A program made the translations under genes and the position numbers. Positions 8,966-21,258 of a DNA stretch of 26,346 bases are shown here, piece after piece (the stretch's first letter is position 1; each line of letters begins with the position of its first letter). The DNA is from Paulinella micropora (Eukaryota; Cercozoa; Imbricatea; Euglyphida). The stretch is taken from NCBI GenBank assembly GCA_009731375.1, contig BJOX01000014.1:1476648-1502993 (forward strand). The letters are read 5' to 3'. The notes under the pieces are model-generated. The model saw nothing but the letters and a program-made list of their open reading frames with translations. It made no database searches and was not told the origin of the DNA.

Positions 8966-10338
8966 ACGTGCCGTGGCCCAACGAAGCTCAGATCCAAGGG
9001 GGGGAAAAGTCCAACGCACCGATCCCGAAGACGTGCGAGGAGTGGGTCTCCTGTGGCGCGCATGGCCCACCAGCAAGTCTGACGACCCACTGGCACACCA
9101 GCCTGCCTCTGGAGTCTCCATTCCTCGCACCCTTGTCCCCCCCCATCGAAGCCCACCAATTCTCGGGGCCATGGTACCGAAGGGACCTAGCTCTGCCTCT
9201 AGATTTGAATTTTGCTACCAAGCCCCCACCCAGGCTTCTGCTTCTTTCTTTCTCCCGACCTCGCCTCCGCCCGCACAGAGTCACTAGGGGGATTCACCGC
9301 ACTGTTTATGTCTCCCGCTATTTGGGAACTGCATGGTCATGGGGATGGAGGGCACGAAGGGGACAGGCTCATCATCTTCATAGTCTGCTCTCTCGAGAGT
9401 AATTTTTCTCACCCTTTTTCAAATTTCTCTGCCCGGAGGTTTTTCTGGCTTGTGGTGGGATTGGTCTTCAAGGTGGGACGGACGGACCAGGCGAATTCTC
9501 CTTTTTCTGCCTCGGACCATGCTCCACTACCGCCCCCCCCCCCTTTTTTTCTTTCTCTAATCCTTCCCCCGTCTTCGGAGCTCCCCGGCAGTGAAGCAGT
9601 CGTCTCGTCGGCGAGTTCGTGTTGTGGGTACAGTCTGCATTATGGAGCCCGCGGTTCGGCACTGGAGGGTTTCCCGCGTCGACTTGGACGAGGGAGGCAG
9701 CAGTTCCTGTTTGCAACGGATCAGCAGTTCCGCAATACACTGGCGCTCCCCGGATATAATTGGCCTATGCCAGCCGGTTACAAGGTTTGGTTCCTTTTGT
9801 TTGTTTCTTGAGTTTCCTATAGCTGTTCCTTCTTCCTTCTTTCTTTCTTTCTTTCATATACGCTTTACGGCTCGGCTCGGATCCTTACAGTCATTAGATC
9901 ATCTACAGTTTTGTAAAATTTCAAGTTTGTCACCGACTTCAAGTGACAATAACTGCTACCCGGCGTACTACGGTACCGGTAGCGGCCCTACGGTACATCA
10001 TAGTAGTATAGTAATGAAAAGCAAGCGTTCTTTACTTATTAGAAGTCGTGAGTTAAGTGGAAAAATCAATGAATTTTGGCTCTGAAAAGTCTGCTTTCTC
10101 ATTGAAAACCACTCACAGTTTCCTCTTCATATTAATATATACTTCGTAGTCCCACTCATCCGGTGCCTACGAATGGAAAGTTTCTATCAAAACAGTGATC
10201 TTGGCAGGCGTAAAGCAAATATTAATAACGTATACATGATTACCGTCGCAACTTTAATAAGTAGAATTTTAACTAATCATAGTACCTGCTAGCGGTTGTT
10301 GGTGTTAATATTATGTGTAATCATCCGCATCACTAGTA
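8966..10338 (+). other. probable 3' UTR of the retrotransposon, then AT-rich non-coding DNA
   Basis: Up to about 9780 the sequence keeps the GC-rich, C-run-rich character of the element. Open frames there look like chance reading of low-complexity sequence. From about 9780 it becomes AT-richer, with a CTTT run near 9837-9857. I see no gene, poly-A tail or terminal repeat, so the element's end lies somewhere in this interval. Confidence 0.45.
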
Positions 10339-10770
10339 ATGATACTAATACCGCGCCCTGAGCCACTTTCAAGCCTAGGCCTTGAGCCTGACACGCTCGA
10401 ATCAAGCTACTTGCATGTTGTTGTTGTTGTTGTTGTTGTCACGTTGTTGTTGTCGTTGTTGCTGTTGTTGTTGTTGTTGTTGCGGAGGTGTGTATTTGTG
10501 TGTATGGAAGAGGTGGGGGGGTGGGGGGAGGAGGAGGAGGAGGAGGAGGATGAATGTCTATCACGCAGAGGTATTTGAATCTCTTGACTGACTTGCAACA
10601 CTGTTCTTCAAGTCGCTGCGCAATGCACGCACTCGCGCGAGGCTCGCTCAATCACTGCCAAAATCAGGCAGCTTGACTTTCTTGCCATCCCTAACAAAGA
10701 AAGTGAACACCATCCCCACGCAAGACGTACTTGCATCAAGCTTTACCTTTCGCACTCATACAATATACCG
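10339..10770. repeat. TTG and GGA microsatellites with a short unique segment
   Basis: TTG units occupy about 10416-10492 and GGA units about 10520-10550. The unique stretch 10560-10765 contains no recognisable gene on either strand; a 30-codon minus-strand frame ending at 10648 looks protein-like but has no supporting splice or start signal. Confidence 0.8.
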
Positions 10771-10773
10771 ATT

Positions 10774-10810
<37 letters not shown>

Positions 10811-10811
10811 T

Positions 10812-10903
<92 letters not shown>

Positions 10904-10905
10904 CT

Positions 10906-10959
<54 letters not shown>

Positions 10960-11035
10960 CTCTTCTATTCCGATTTATACTGCGTAGTTACTTCTGAGGG
11001 AGGAAAAGTTGTGTGTTGCATGACACCAAATCCTT
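10771..11035. repeat. CT microsatellite
   Basis: About 190 bases of CT with TTCT interruptions (10771-10958), followed by about 75 bases of unique sequence with nothing recognisable. Confidence 0.95.
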
Positions 11036-11562
11036 CTGTCTGCCTGTCTGCCTGTCTGTCTATCTGTCTGTCTGTCTGTCTGTCTGTGTACCTATCTAAC
11101 TACCTGCCAACTTACCAACCTTCCAAACCTTCCAACCTACCATTTTATCTATCTTATCTGATCTGATCTTATCTTATCTTATCTTATCTTATCTTATCTT
11201 ATCTTATCTTATTTTATCTTATCTTATCTTACCTAACCTTACCTTACCTTATCTTATCTTATCTTATGTTATCTTATCTATTGTTATCTTATCTATTGTT
11301 ATCTTATTTATTCTTATCTATTCTTATCTATTCTTATCTTATCTTATCTATCTTATCTTATCTTATCTTTTCTATTATTTCTATATTATCTATCTTATCA
11401 ATCCCATCTATCTTATCTATCTTATCTATCTTATCTACCTAATCTATCTTATCTACCTAATCTATCTTATCTACCTAATCTATCTAGCTATCCTATCTAT
11501 CTAATCTATCTACCTATCCTACCTATCTACCTACCTACCTACCTACCTACCCTACCCTACCC

Positions 11563-11563
<1 letters not shown>
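11036..11563. repeat. TCTG, TTATC and CTAC microsatellite array
   Basis: TCTG units (11036-11086) grade into a TTATC pentamer array (about 11160-11400), then mixed TATC/CTACC/CTAC. Pentamer arrays of this kind occur nowhere else in the window. Confidence 0.9.
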
Positions 11564-11632
<69 letters not shown>

Positions 11633-11663
11633 NNNNNNNNNNNNNNNNNNNNNNNNNNNNNNN
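11564..11663. other. poly-C run and short assembly gap
   Basis: About 69 C in a row run into 31 N (11633-11663). Both sides are CTAC-type microsatellite, so the homopolymer is probably an artefact of a failed read through the repeat. Confidence 0.85.
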
Positions 11664-13442
<1,779 letters not shown>

Positions 13443-13879
13443 AGCCTACGTCCTTGTACTGGGGAAACCCACACCTGTCAGACACAGAAAATGATAGTAG
13501 ATATTATAAATGATGCAAATGAAAGAAATAAAATGAATGAATAATATGAATAAAATAGTAAAAAGAAAATAAATACAACTAAGAAAAAAAAAACAAATAA
13601 ATGAATAATAAATGATTAGATGAATGAAAAAAAAAATTAAAAACTTGAAAATTTACGTAATAATAATAATAATATACTATATCTGAGGCGTACTGATGCA
13701 GCTAATGGCATATCCTCAACGGACATAAGCCTCCAATACCCTTGTTCGAGGTCCTCCACCCCCCCTGTGTCAGTCTCTCGCCTGATGATCGGGGCCACCG
13801 ATGGAGCTCCTGAGGGCAAGACTGCACTAAGCCGAGGTTATTCCGCAGTCCCAGCAACCTCTTGCAAGACGTCACCGAA
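13443..13879. other. AT-rich and unique non-coding sequence
   Basis: Bases 13490-13680 are rich in AATAAATGAATG-like units. Bases 13684-13879 are unique and include GTTCGAGGTCC near 13744, similar to a pol III B box but with no convincing A box at the right distance. No gene is seen before the gap at 13880. Confidence 0.5.
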
Positions 13880-14605
13880 NNNNNNNNNNNNNNNNNNNNN
13901 NNNNNNNNNNNNNNNNNNNNNNNNNNNNNNNNNNNNNNNNNNNNNNNNNNNNNNNNNNNNNNNNNNNNNNNNNNNNNNNNNNNNNNNNNNNNNNNNNNNN
14001 NNNNNNNNNNNNNNNNNNNNNNNNNNNNNNNNNNNNNNNNNNNNNNNNNNNNNNNNNNNNNNNNNNNNNNNNNNNNNNNNNNNNNNNNNNNNNNNNNNNN
14101 NNNNNNNNNNNNNNNNNNNNNNNNNNNNNNNNNNNNNNNNNNNNNNNNNNNNNNNNNNNNNNNNNNNNNNNNNNNNNNNNNNNNNNNNNNNNNNNNNNNN
14201 NNNNNNNNNNNNNNNNNNNNNNNNNNNNNNNNNNNNNNNNNNNNNNNNNNNNNNNNNNNNNNNNNNNNNNNNNNNNNNNNNNNNNNNNNNNNNNNNNNNN
14301 NNNNNNNNNNNNNNNNNNNNNNNNNNNNNNNNNNNNNNNNNNNNNNNNNNNNNNNNNNNNNNNNNNNNNNNNNNNNNNNNNNNNNNNNNNNNNNNNNNNN
14401 NNNAATAATAATAATAATAATAATGATAATAATAATAATAATGAACATGATAATAGTGTATCTCCTGCCAATTGCTGAGCCAAAAGGCCATGTGCATCCA
14501 GTCCTCCATTCCATAAGGAAAGTCTCCACACCAATCGGTGGAATAAAGGAAGTGACGGCATAGAACATTANNNNNNNNNNAATAATAATGGTGATGATGA
14601 TGATG

Positions 14606-14643
<38 letters not shown>

Positions 14644-14647
14644 CATG

Positions 14648-14700
<53 letters not shown>

Positions 14701-15064
14701 TAATAATAATAATAATAATAGTGCTTCTCTGTCAATGGCTGATGCATTTCTGCACATGCGCCTCCATCGTCTCACCCGTGANNNNNNNNNNNNNNNNNNN
14801 NNNNNNNNNNNNNNNNNNNNNNNNNNNNNNNNNNNNNNNNNNNNNNNNNNNNNNNNNNNNNNNNNNNNNNNNNNNNNNNNNNNNNNNNNNNNNNNNNNNN
14901 NNNNNNNNNNNNNNNNNNNNNNNNNNNNNNNNNNNNNNNNNNNNNNNNNNNNNNNNNNNNNNNNNNNNNNNNNNNNNNNNNNNNNNNNNNNNNNNNNNNN
15001 NNNNNNNNNNNNNNNNNNNNNNNNNNNNNNNNNNNNNNNNNNNNNNNNNNNNNNNNNNNNNNNN
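13880..15064. other. gaps, AAT microsatellites and two short unique blocks
   Basis: N runs occupy 13880-14403, 14571-14580 and 14782-15064. AAT units flank two unique blocks, 14455-14570 and 14721-14781, each with AAT at its edge. They could be fragments of repeats inserted in AAT arrays. I recognise neither. Confidence 0.7.
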
Positions 15065-15430
15065 CCCCCCCCCCCCCCCCCCCTCCCGCCCCCTCTCCCT
15101 TCGACAGGGTACGTTGCATTGCCGGAGGTGCCGCAAAGGGCGCCTGGTGGTAAAAACCTCAATTTTCAGGTGTGGGTGCCACCCGCGACCAGAACGGGTA
15201 CGTACAATCGCAGGGCTCACCCGGACCCCCCTTTCCCTTCGACAGGATACGTTGAATTGCCGGAGGTGCCGCAAAGGGCGCCTGGTAGCCAAAGAAAACC
15301 TCAATTTTCAGGTGTGGGTGCCACCCGCGACCAGAACGGGTACGTACAATCACAGGGCTGGGGTTCCCGGGGGCAGGCCCCCCCGGACCCCCCTTGCCCC
15401 GTCGACAGGGTACGTTCAATTGCCGGAGGC
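15065..15430 (+). repeat. three-unit tandem repeat
   Basis: The motif TCGACAGG(G/A)TACGTT followed by (G/C/A)ATTGCCGGAGG begins at 15101, 15239 and 15402, giving periods of 138 and 163 bases. Units 1 and 2 also share CTCAATTTTCAGGTGTGGGT and the GCCACCCGCGACCAGAACGG block. Unit 2 carries an extra GC-rich segment and unit 3 is cut short. The frame through units 1 and 2 is open, but the units are not in the same frame throughout, so a minisatellite or degenerate transposon piece is more likely than a gene. C19 precedes it at the gap edge. Confidence 0.8.
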
Positions 15431-16201
15431 ACCGGCAAGTACTGCCCCCAAAAAAAAAGGGAAATTTGGCATTCGGGACACTCCCCTATCGCAAATATTT
15501 GCGCGAATTCCAAAAAGTTATACAAGCATCAATATCGAGTCTGGGGCTAACCACCCTGCCAATATGAGCTCCCAACTCCTCCTTCCCAAAACCATGATTT
15601 ATTCCGACAGGGGTGCGAAAATCCGGGGGGGGGGGGGGAACACAATTTTCNNNNNNNNNNNNNNNNNNNNNNNNNNNNNNNNNNNNNNNNNNNNNNNNNN
15701 NNNNNNNNNNNNNNNNNNNNNNNNNNNNNNNNNNNNNNNNNNNNNNNNNNNNNNNNNNNNNNNNNNNNNNNNNNNNNNNNNNNNNNNNNNNNNNNNNNNN
15801 NNNNNNNNNNNNNNNNNNNNNNNNNNNNNNNNNNNNNNNNNNNNNNNNNNNNNNNNNNNNNNNNNNNNNNNNNNNNNNNNNNNNNNNNNNNNNNNNNNNN
15901 NNNNNNNNNNNNNNNNNNNNNNNNNNNNNNNNNNNNNNNNNNNNNNNNNNNNNNNNNNNNNNNNNNNNNNNNNNNNNNNNNNNNNNNNNNNNNNNNNNNN
16001 NNNNNNNNNNNNNNNNNNNNNNNNNNNNNNNNNNNNNNNNNNNNNNNNNNNNNNNNNNNNNNNNNNNNNNNNNNNNNNNNNNNNNNNNNNNNNNNNNNNN
16101 NNNNNNNNNNNNNNNNNNNNNNNNNNNNNNNNNNNNNNNNNNNNNNNNNNNNNNNNNNNNNNNNNNNNNNNNNNNNNNNNNNNNNNNNNNNNNNNNNNNN
16201 N
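15431..16201. other. unique sequence, poly-G and gap
   Basis: Bases 15431-15650 contain no recognisable gene and end in a G run (about 15625-15638) and a short ACACAATTTTC. N fills 15651-16201. Confidence 0.7.
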
Positions 16202-16292
16202 GTTCAATGAAAATACTGGTGGCACCGACGGGAATCGAACTGGCGACAGGGCCCAGATGGTAGAACTTGACCACTGGGCTATCACGGTGTCC

Positions 16293-16294
<2 letters not shown>
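16202..16294 (-). mobile_element. tRNA-derived SINE-like fragment
   Basis: On the minus strand the segment has a pol III A box (TAGCCCAGTGG, 16281-16271) and a B box (AGTTCGATTCC, 16241-16231) about 40 bases apart, a GACACCG/CGGTGCC acceptor-like pairing with one mismatch, and an A followed by CCA (16219-16217). The T stem does not pair properly and the part between anticodon and T arms is shortened, so it is not a working tRNA. It resembles Asp/Glu-type tRNA in its D arm. After the CCA it continues into GTATTTTCATTGAAC and a gap. This is what the head of a tRNA-derived SINE looks like; a tRNA pseudogene is the alternative. Confidence 0.6.
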
Positions 16295-16368
<74 letters not shown>

Positions 16369-16454
16369 TAACAATAACACTAACACTAACACTCTCACAC
16401 TCACACTGTCACTAACACTATCACTAACACTAACACTAACACTACTAACACTAA

Positions 16455-16485
<31 letters not shown>

Positions 16486-16520
16486 GCTACTACTACTACT
16501 ACTACTACTACACTACTACT
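16295..16520. repeat. AAT, ACTAAC and ACT microsatellites
   Basis: AAT units to about 16366, then ACTAAC/ACACTC variants, then ACT triplets to 16520. Confidence 0.95.
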
Positions 16521-16802
16521 AGGCCTTCGATTTAATGAAGCTTTAACCTCTGGTCATACAAATCGTTAGCTCAAGAGCTATTGATTTAACTAGATGGTGA
16601 CCTGCTTCTCAAATTATGAAAAACAATGAAATATTAAAATGTTAAAATATTAAAATATTAAAGTAAATAAAATAAAATAAAATAAAGTAAAGTAAAATAA
16701 AACATAAGATAAAAAAGTTATTAAAAGTATCAAACTAATCTATTATGAAATTAAAGTAAAGTATCAAACTAATCTGTTATGAAATTAAAGTAAAGTTCTA
16801 GC
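16521..16802. other. AT-rich sequence with a 34-base tandem duplication
   Basis: A unit beginning TATCAAACTAATCT occurs at 16728 and 16762, including the following TTATGAAATTAAAGTAAAG. The remainder is AAAAT-rich with no gene visible. Confidence 0.8.
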
Positions 16803-16804
16803 TT

Positions 16805-16850
<46 letters not shown>

Positions 16851-16858
16851 CACTACTA

Positions 16859-16913
<55 letters not shown>

Positions 16914-17637
16914 CACTACTACTACTACTACTACTACTAATACTAATGCTAATGCTAATGATATGCTAATGCTAATGCTATGCTAATGCTGAATGCTAAT
17001 GCTAATGAAAATGCCAATGCCAATGCTAATACTAATACTAATACTAATACTAATACTGATACTAATACTAATACTAACACTAATACTAATATACTACTAA
17101 AACTAATACTAATACTAATACTAAAACTCATACTAAAACTAATACTAATACAAAAACTTATACTAATTCTAATACTAATACTTATACTAATAATAATACT
17201 AATACTAATACTATACTAATACTAATACTAATACTAATACTAATACTAATACTAATACTAATACTAATACTAATACTAATACTAATACTTCTACTAATAC
17301 TAGACTAATACTAATACTAATACTAATACTAATACTAATACTAATACTAATACTAATACTAATACTAATACTAACACTAATACTAATACTAACACTAACA
17401 CTAACACTAACACTAACACTAATACCAATACCAATACCAATACCAATACTAATACTAGTACTAGTACTAGTACTAATACTAATACTAATACTAATACTAA
17501 TACTAATACTAATACTAATACTAATACTAATACTAATACTAATACTAATGCTAATGCTAATGCTAATGCTAATACTAATACTAATACTAATACTAATATT
17601 AATACTAATACTAATACTAATACTAATACTAATACCT
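16803..17637. repeat. ACT triplet and ACTAAT hexamer array
   Basis: ACT triplets (16803-16938) pass into CTAATG, then several hundred bases of ACTAAT hexamers with CTAACA and ACCAAT blocks. Frames on both strands give Leu-Val or Leu-Ile dipeptide repeats; these are repeat translation, not genes. Confidence 0.95.
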
Positions 17638-17859
17638 GTTGCACAGAAGCACCTTCTCGTTCACTTCGCTCTGGCGAAGCTCCCCTGCATATACACAACA
17701 GACATAAACTCTTTTCACTTGTCTTTCCTTAGACAGATCCGAAAAATGAAAAACATACATATATATTTATTTGTAGCCTTTTGAGTTTTGTATATGAGTG
17801 TTTCATGAACACTTTTCACTTGTCTTTCCTTAGACAGATCCGAAAAATGAAATATATGC

Positions 17860-17928
<69 letters not shown>

Positions 17929-17964
17929 TATATATATTGTAGCCTTTTGTATATGAGTGTTTAC
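17638..17964. repeat. 101-base tandem duplication with expanded AT repeat
   Basis: The unit beginning CTTTTCACTTGTCTTTCCTT starts at 17711 and again at 17812. Both copies also share GACAGATCCGAAAAATGAAA and TGTAGCCTTTTG...TATATGAGTGTTT. In the second copy an AT microsatellite (about 17860-17937) has grown in the middle. Confidence 0.9.
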
Positions 17965-18470
17965 ATAAACATAAAATTTACTCTTACTCTTCTCAACAAA
18001 ACTATTCGAGGTTATTTAAACGATTTGACGCCATACCATAGCACAATTCATAAGGACACTTGGTGCCAGCTTTGATCTTGTCTGCCATGCCGGTAGTGTG
18101 AGCGCAGACAACGGAAGTTGGCACTCATGGGTAGAGAGTGTGGTGGTGGGTGCCACCGAATTTCATGGTGGAAAAAACCAGCAGATGTAAATGTGGCGAA
18201 CGGCTTGTTTACAACCCACAAGCGCAGATTTCTGTTTTTTTGGCCAAATCAATACTTTGCACCGGGTCCTGGAACGAATATAGTTAGTGCCACCATAAGC
18301 CAGTGAACACAAAATACCACCACAAGAAAAACAGCATCAAAATGCAATTACCGTGGGTTGCGTATTTTTTGCCAACGAAAAAAAGTTTTTTTTTTTCAAA
18401 AAAAAAACGAGGCAAACAATTGAAAACTTGGGTGGGTGGTCTCGTCCCTGCAACCGGAGAGTGGACAGTC
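17965..18470 (+). other. region upstream of the Cys-rich gene
   Basis: Moderately complex sequence with no recognised gene. A T-run/A-run pair (18384-18408) can form a hairpin about 60-90 bases before the proposed start codon. The start frame is open upstream, with another in-frame ATG at 18342, so the true start is not fixed by a stop. I see no clear TATA box. Confidence 0.4.
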
Positions 18471-18600
18471 ATGTTGGCGTTGTTGAACTTTCTGGTTGCG
18501 AGCCCTGTGCTTGGGCTGGAGCCTATAGTACTGCCTATAAGTACTCCTATACAAGTCAATAAGGACCGTGTCGTCAGAGACAACATCATTTCACAGATCG
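18471..18600 (+). CDS. exon 1: signal peptide exon
   Basis: ATG at 18471 begins MLALLNFLVASPVLGLEPIV, a hydrophobic stretch with small residues suiting signal-peptidase cleavage, then a polar segment ending in NIISQI. The exon ends CAGATCG before GTAATT, a phase-1 donor. An in-frame ATG at 18342 is possible but gives a Lys-rich, unlikely leader. Confidence 0.5.
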
Positions 18601-18886
18601 GTAATTTACTGCAAAATTGTATTATCTCTTTTTGTGTTCAAAAAGAGATAAAAAGAATAATTTACTGCAAAATTGTATTATTGTTTTGTGTTCAAAAAGA
18701 GATAACAAGAAAAGTACTGCTTGGTGTGTGAGCGTTTACAGACATTCAGACAAGAAGACATACATACCACGTTTCTTTGATCTTTTGTCGGCTCTGCTTG
18801 TGTTGTCACTGTTCTGTTTGGGTATGGATGGGTGGTGATGGATGTGTAGTGTTTGTAATGTATCATGACACCTCATGGATATTCAG
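18601..18886 (+). repeat. intron 1 with duplicated hairpin unit
   Basis: The unit beginning TAATTTACTGCAAAATTGTA occurs at 18602 and 18658. The first contains a perfect 10-base stem (18624-18633 with 18640-18649, ATCTCTTTTT and AAAAAGAGAT) around a GTGTTC loop; the second keeps most of it. The intron ends GGATATTCAG. Confidence 0.7.
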
Positions 18887-19036
18887 GTGATGTGGTGGAG
18901 CTCATGAATCAGCAACACTGCCAATGCGTTTGCTCCATGAATGGTATGGTCACGAGCCAGTACGAAATCTTCTACTGGACTGGTGAAAACGTGCTTTGCG
19001 ATTCTTCGGATTGCAACTCGAAGGCGTGCCAGTCTG
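18887..19036 (+). CDS. exon 2: Cys-dense exon
   Basis: It follows ATTCAG in phase 1 and reads GDVVELMNQQHCQCVCSMNG, then TSQYEIFYWTGENVLCDSSD and CNSKACQS, with seven cysteines in about 50 residues. The donor is either CTG/GTGGTA at 19037 or GTG/GTACGA at 19040; both keep phase 1. An AC repeat and gap follow. Confidence 0.6.
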
Positions 19037-19509
19037 GTGGTACGACAACAATTACACACACACACNNNNNNNNNNNNNNNNNNNNNNNNNNNNNNNNNNN
19101 NNNNNNNNNNNNNNNNNNNNNNNNNNNNNNNNNNNNNNNNNNNNNNNNNNNNNNNNNNNNNNNNNNNNNNNNNNNNNNNNNNNNNNNNNNNNNNNNNNNN
19201 NNNNNNNNNNNNNNNNNNNNNNNNNNNNNNNNNNNNNNNNNNNNNNNNNNNNNNNNNNNNNNNNNNNNNNNNNNNNNNNNNNNNNNNNNNNNNNNNNNNN
19301 NNNNNNNNNNNNNNNNNNNNNNNNNNNNNNNNNNNNNNNNNNNNNNNNNNNNNNNNNNNNNNNNNNNNNNNNNNNNNNNNNNNNNNNNNNNNNNNNNNNN
19401 NNNNNNNNNNNNNNNNNNNNNNNNNNNNNNNNNNNNNNNNNNNNNNNNNNNNNNNNNNNNNNNNNNNNNNNNNNNNNNNNNNNNNNNNNNNNNNNNNNNN
19501 NNNNNNNNN

Positions 19510-19568
<59 letters not shown>

Positions 19569-19614
19569 GATCTCTCTCTCTCTCTCTCGATCTCTCTCTT
19601 GATCTCTCTCTCGA

Positions 19615-19651
<37 letters not shown>

Positions 19652-20102
19652 TTCTTTCTCTTTCTCTCTCTTTCTTTCTCTCTCTTTCTCTCTCTTTCTT
19701 TCTCTTTCTCTCTCTCTCTTTCTTTCTCTTTCTTTCTCTCTTTCTCTTTCTTTCTTCCTCTCTTTCTCTTTCTCTCTCTCTCTCTCTTTTCTTTTTTTTT
19801 CCCCTCTTTCTTTCTCTCTCTCTCTTTCTCTCTTTCTTTCTCTCTTTCTTTCTTTCTTTCTTTCTTCCTCTCTCTCTTCCTCTTCCCCTTTTCCCTCTCT
19901 CTATCTCTCTCCTCTTATTATTGTTGTTGCTGTTGTTGCTGTTGTTGTTGTTGTTGTTGTTGTGTTATTTTTGTTGTTGTTGGTGGTGGTGGTGGTGTTG
20001 TTGTTGTTATTGTTGTATTGTTGTTGTTGGTGTTTTTGTTGTTCTTGTTGGTCCTCGTCATTCTTATATTCATGAGCAATCTGCACGTCGTTGCTGCGGC
20101 AG
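19037..20102 (+). repeat. intron 2: AC, CT/CTTT and TTG microsatellites with gap
   Basis: AC units, N 19066-19509, CT and TTTC units to about 19910, then TTG units to about 20055. Exons could be missing in the gap. The intron ends GTTGCTGCGGCAG. Confidence 0.8.
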
Positions 20103-20360
20103 GTGGCAAGATCTGCAGCATTTCCGGCACGGCCGTGTATCCCCTGGCCTGCCCGGACTGGAACGAGGAGTTTGCCGATATCAGGGACACGCAACTCAAG
20201 CACTGTGACGCCATCACCAAGGCAACGTGCAAAGTCCTGGGCGCCAATTGCGACAGCTCGCTCTTTCAGAAAATGTGCCACGGTGTCTATGCGACCAGCG
20301 ACAACCATTTCGATTTCCCAAATGATATCGATGTGAACTGGAAGGGATTTCAGTTCAATG
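20103..20360 (+). CDS. exon 3: largest Cys-rich exon
   Basis: It starts after GCGGCAG in phase 1 (GGKICSISGTAVYPLACPDW) and continues through FADIRDTQLKHCDAITKATC, KVLGANCDSSLFQKMCHG and NDIDVNWKGFQFN. It ends CAATG before GTAAAC in phase 1; the unspliced frame meets a stop in the GATA repeat 24 bases later, supporting the donor. Six cysteines have spacings 11, 17, 7, 6 and 8. Codon use is ordinary and GC-richer than the introns. No homologue recognised. Confidence 0.7.
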
Positions 20361-20374
20361 GTAAACCAACAGCT

Positions 20375-20429
<55 letters not shown>

Positions 20430-20802
20430 GAGATATCGACTAATGTCAGAAAAAAGGAGCTTCTGATTTCGTCAACCAAGGAAGTCTGTGGGTAAAGTAT
20501 TAACCCGATGCCCAGCTAAGCCGTGATGTTTGCACGGAAGGGACTGATACAGGCGATACCAAAATCTCCCTAGTACCAGGCGGGGCCAGGGCTCGTTCCA
20601 TAAGCGCCCCTTGCAGAACGAGCTCCCACCTCCATTACAGAGGGCCCAGTAAGCAGATGGAGTTTCGAGACTGTTCGACAGTCTAGTATAAACCGACAGA
20701 GCACTGTGGGTTTTATTCCGGGCTCAACAAGCGAGAAAGGGCACCCTGAGGGAACAGGATTGTGCTTCCCGTCGCTATTTCGGCATGTGACTTATGGGCG
20801 TA
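20430..20802 (-). repeat. dispersed repeat, copy C, inverted inside intron 3
   Basis: Reverse complement of 12694-13066 with only scattered differences. GATA units flank it on both sides (20380-20429 and from 20803), which on the minus strand is the same TATC context as copies A and B. It lies antisense to the host gene. Confidence 0.92.
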
Positions 20803-21013
20803 TAGATAGATAGGTAGGTAGATAGGTAGGTAGGTAGATAGATAGGTAGATAGATAGGTAGGTAGGTAGGTAGGTAGGTAGGTATGTAGGTAGGTAGATA
20901 GGTGGATGGATGGATGGATGGATGGATGGATAGGTGGATGGATGGATGGATGGATGGATAGATGGATAGATGGATAGATAGATAGATGGATGGGTGGATG
21001 AATGGATGGATGG

Positions 21014-21044
<31 letters not shown>

Positions 21045-21134
21045 GATAGATATATAGATAGATAGATAGGAATATATATACATATACATACATATATATA
21101 TATATATGTATATATAAAATTTATACACACACAA

Positions 21135-21176
<42 letters not shown>

Positions 21177-21201
21177 GTATATATGCATATATGTATATTA
21201 C

Positions 21202-21240
<39 letters not shown>

Positions 21241-21258
21241 AGTGTGTGTGTGTGTGTG

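Larger units (their letters stand above)
366..9800 (+). mobile_element. degraded non-LTR retrotransposon: USP-like / RNase H / RT / CCHC / restriction-like endonuclease
   Basis: Read across frames, this stretch encodes the parts of a non-LTR retrotransposon with a C-terminal restriction-like endonuclease, the R2/CRE/Utopia type of layout. Seen directly: a C19-peptidase-like region (1047-2010), a basic pre-RT linker, an RNase H-like segment (4953-5290), RT motifs including GIPQGGSLSP and FADD, a CxxC...H knuckle and an endonuclease-like C terminus ending in a stop at 8965. It is GC-richer than its surroundings. Reading needs changes of frame near 1600, 1950, 3235, 4900, 4990, 6400, 7075, 7325, 7800 and 8315, in-frame stops occur at 621, 1044 and 2740, and a 294-base gap lies inside, so this copy looks dead or badly sequenced. 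Dualen/RandI of green algae also combine extra domains with RT and should be compared. The 3' boundary is uncertain; no poly-A tail or target duplication was found. Confidence 0.88.

Noticed and set aside
8881-9811. Open frames downstream of the endonuclease stop
   Set aside because: Pro/Ser-rich translations of C- and T-rich sequence with overlapping frames on both strands; no domain seen, so treated as 3' UTR.
10648-10750. Minus-strand frame reading STSCVGMVFTFFVRDGKKVK and LPDFGSD before a stop
   Set aside because: It looks protein-like, but the frame has an upstream stop, no convincing acceptor and only GA repeat upstream on that strand.
13684-13760. Possible second tRNA-derived repeat (GTTCGAGGTCC near 13744)
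   Set aside because: The B-box match is fair but no A box stands at a suitable distance and no cloverleaf pairing was found.
15065-15550. Frame reading through the tandem repeat as a repetitive protein
   Set aside because: The units are not kept in one frame (periods 138 and 163, the second not divisible by three), and there is no start or splice support.
16217-16294. Functional tRNA gene on the minus strand
   Set aside because: The T stem does not pair and the region between the anticodon and T arms is too short; the CCA and boxes fit a SINE or pseudogene better.
17300-17698. Minus-strand frame with a Leu-Val repeat
   Set aside because: It is the ACTAAT hexamer array read backwards; the short non-repeat start is not enough for a gene.
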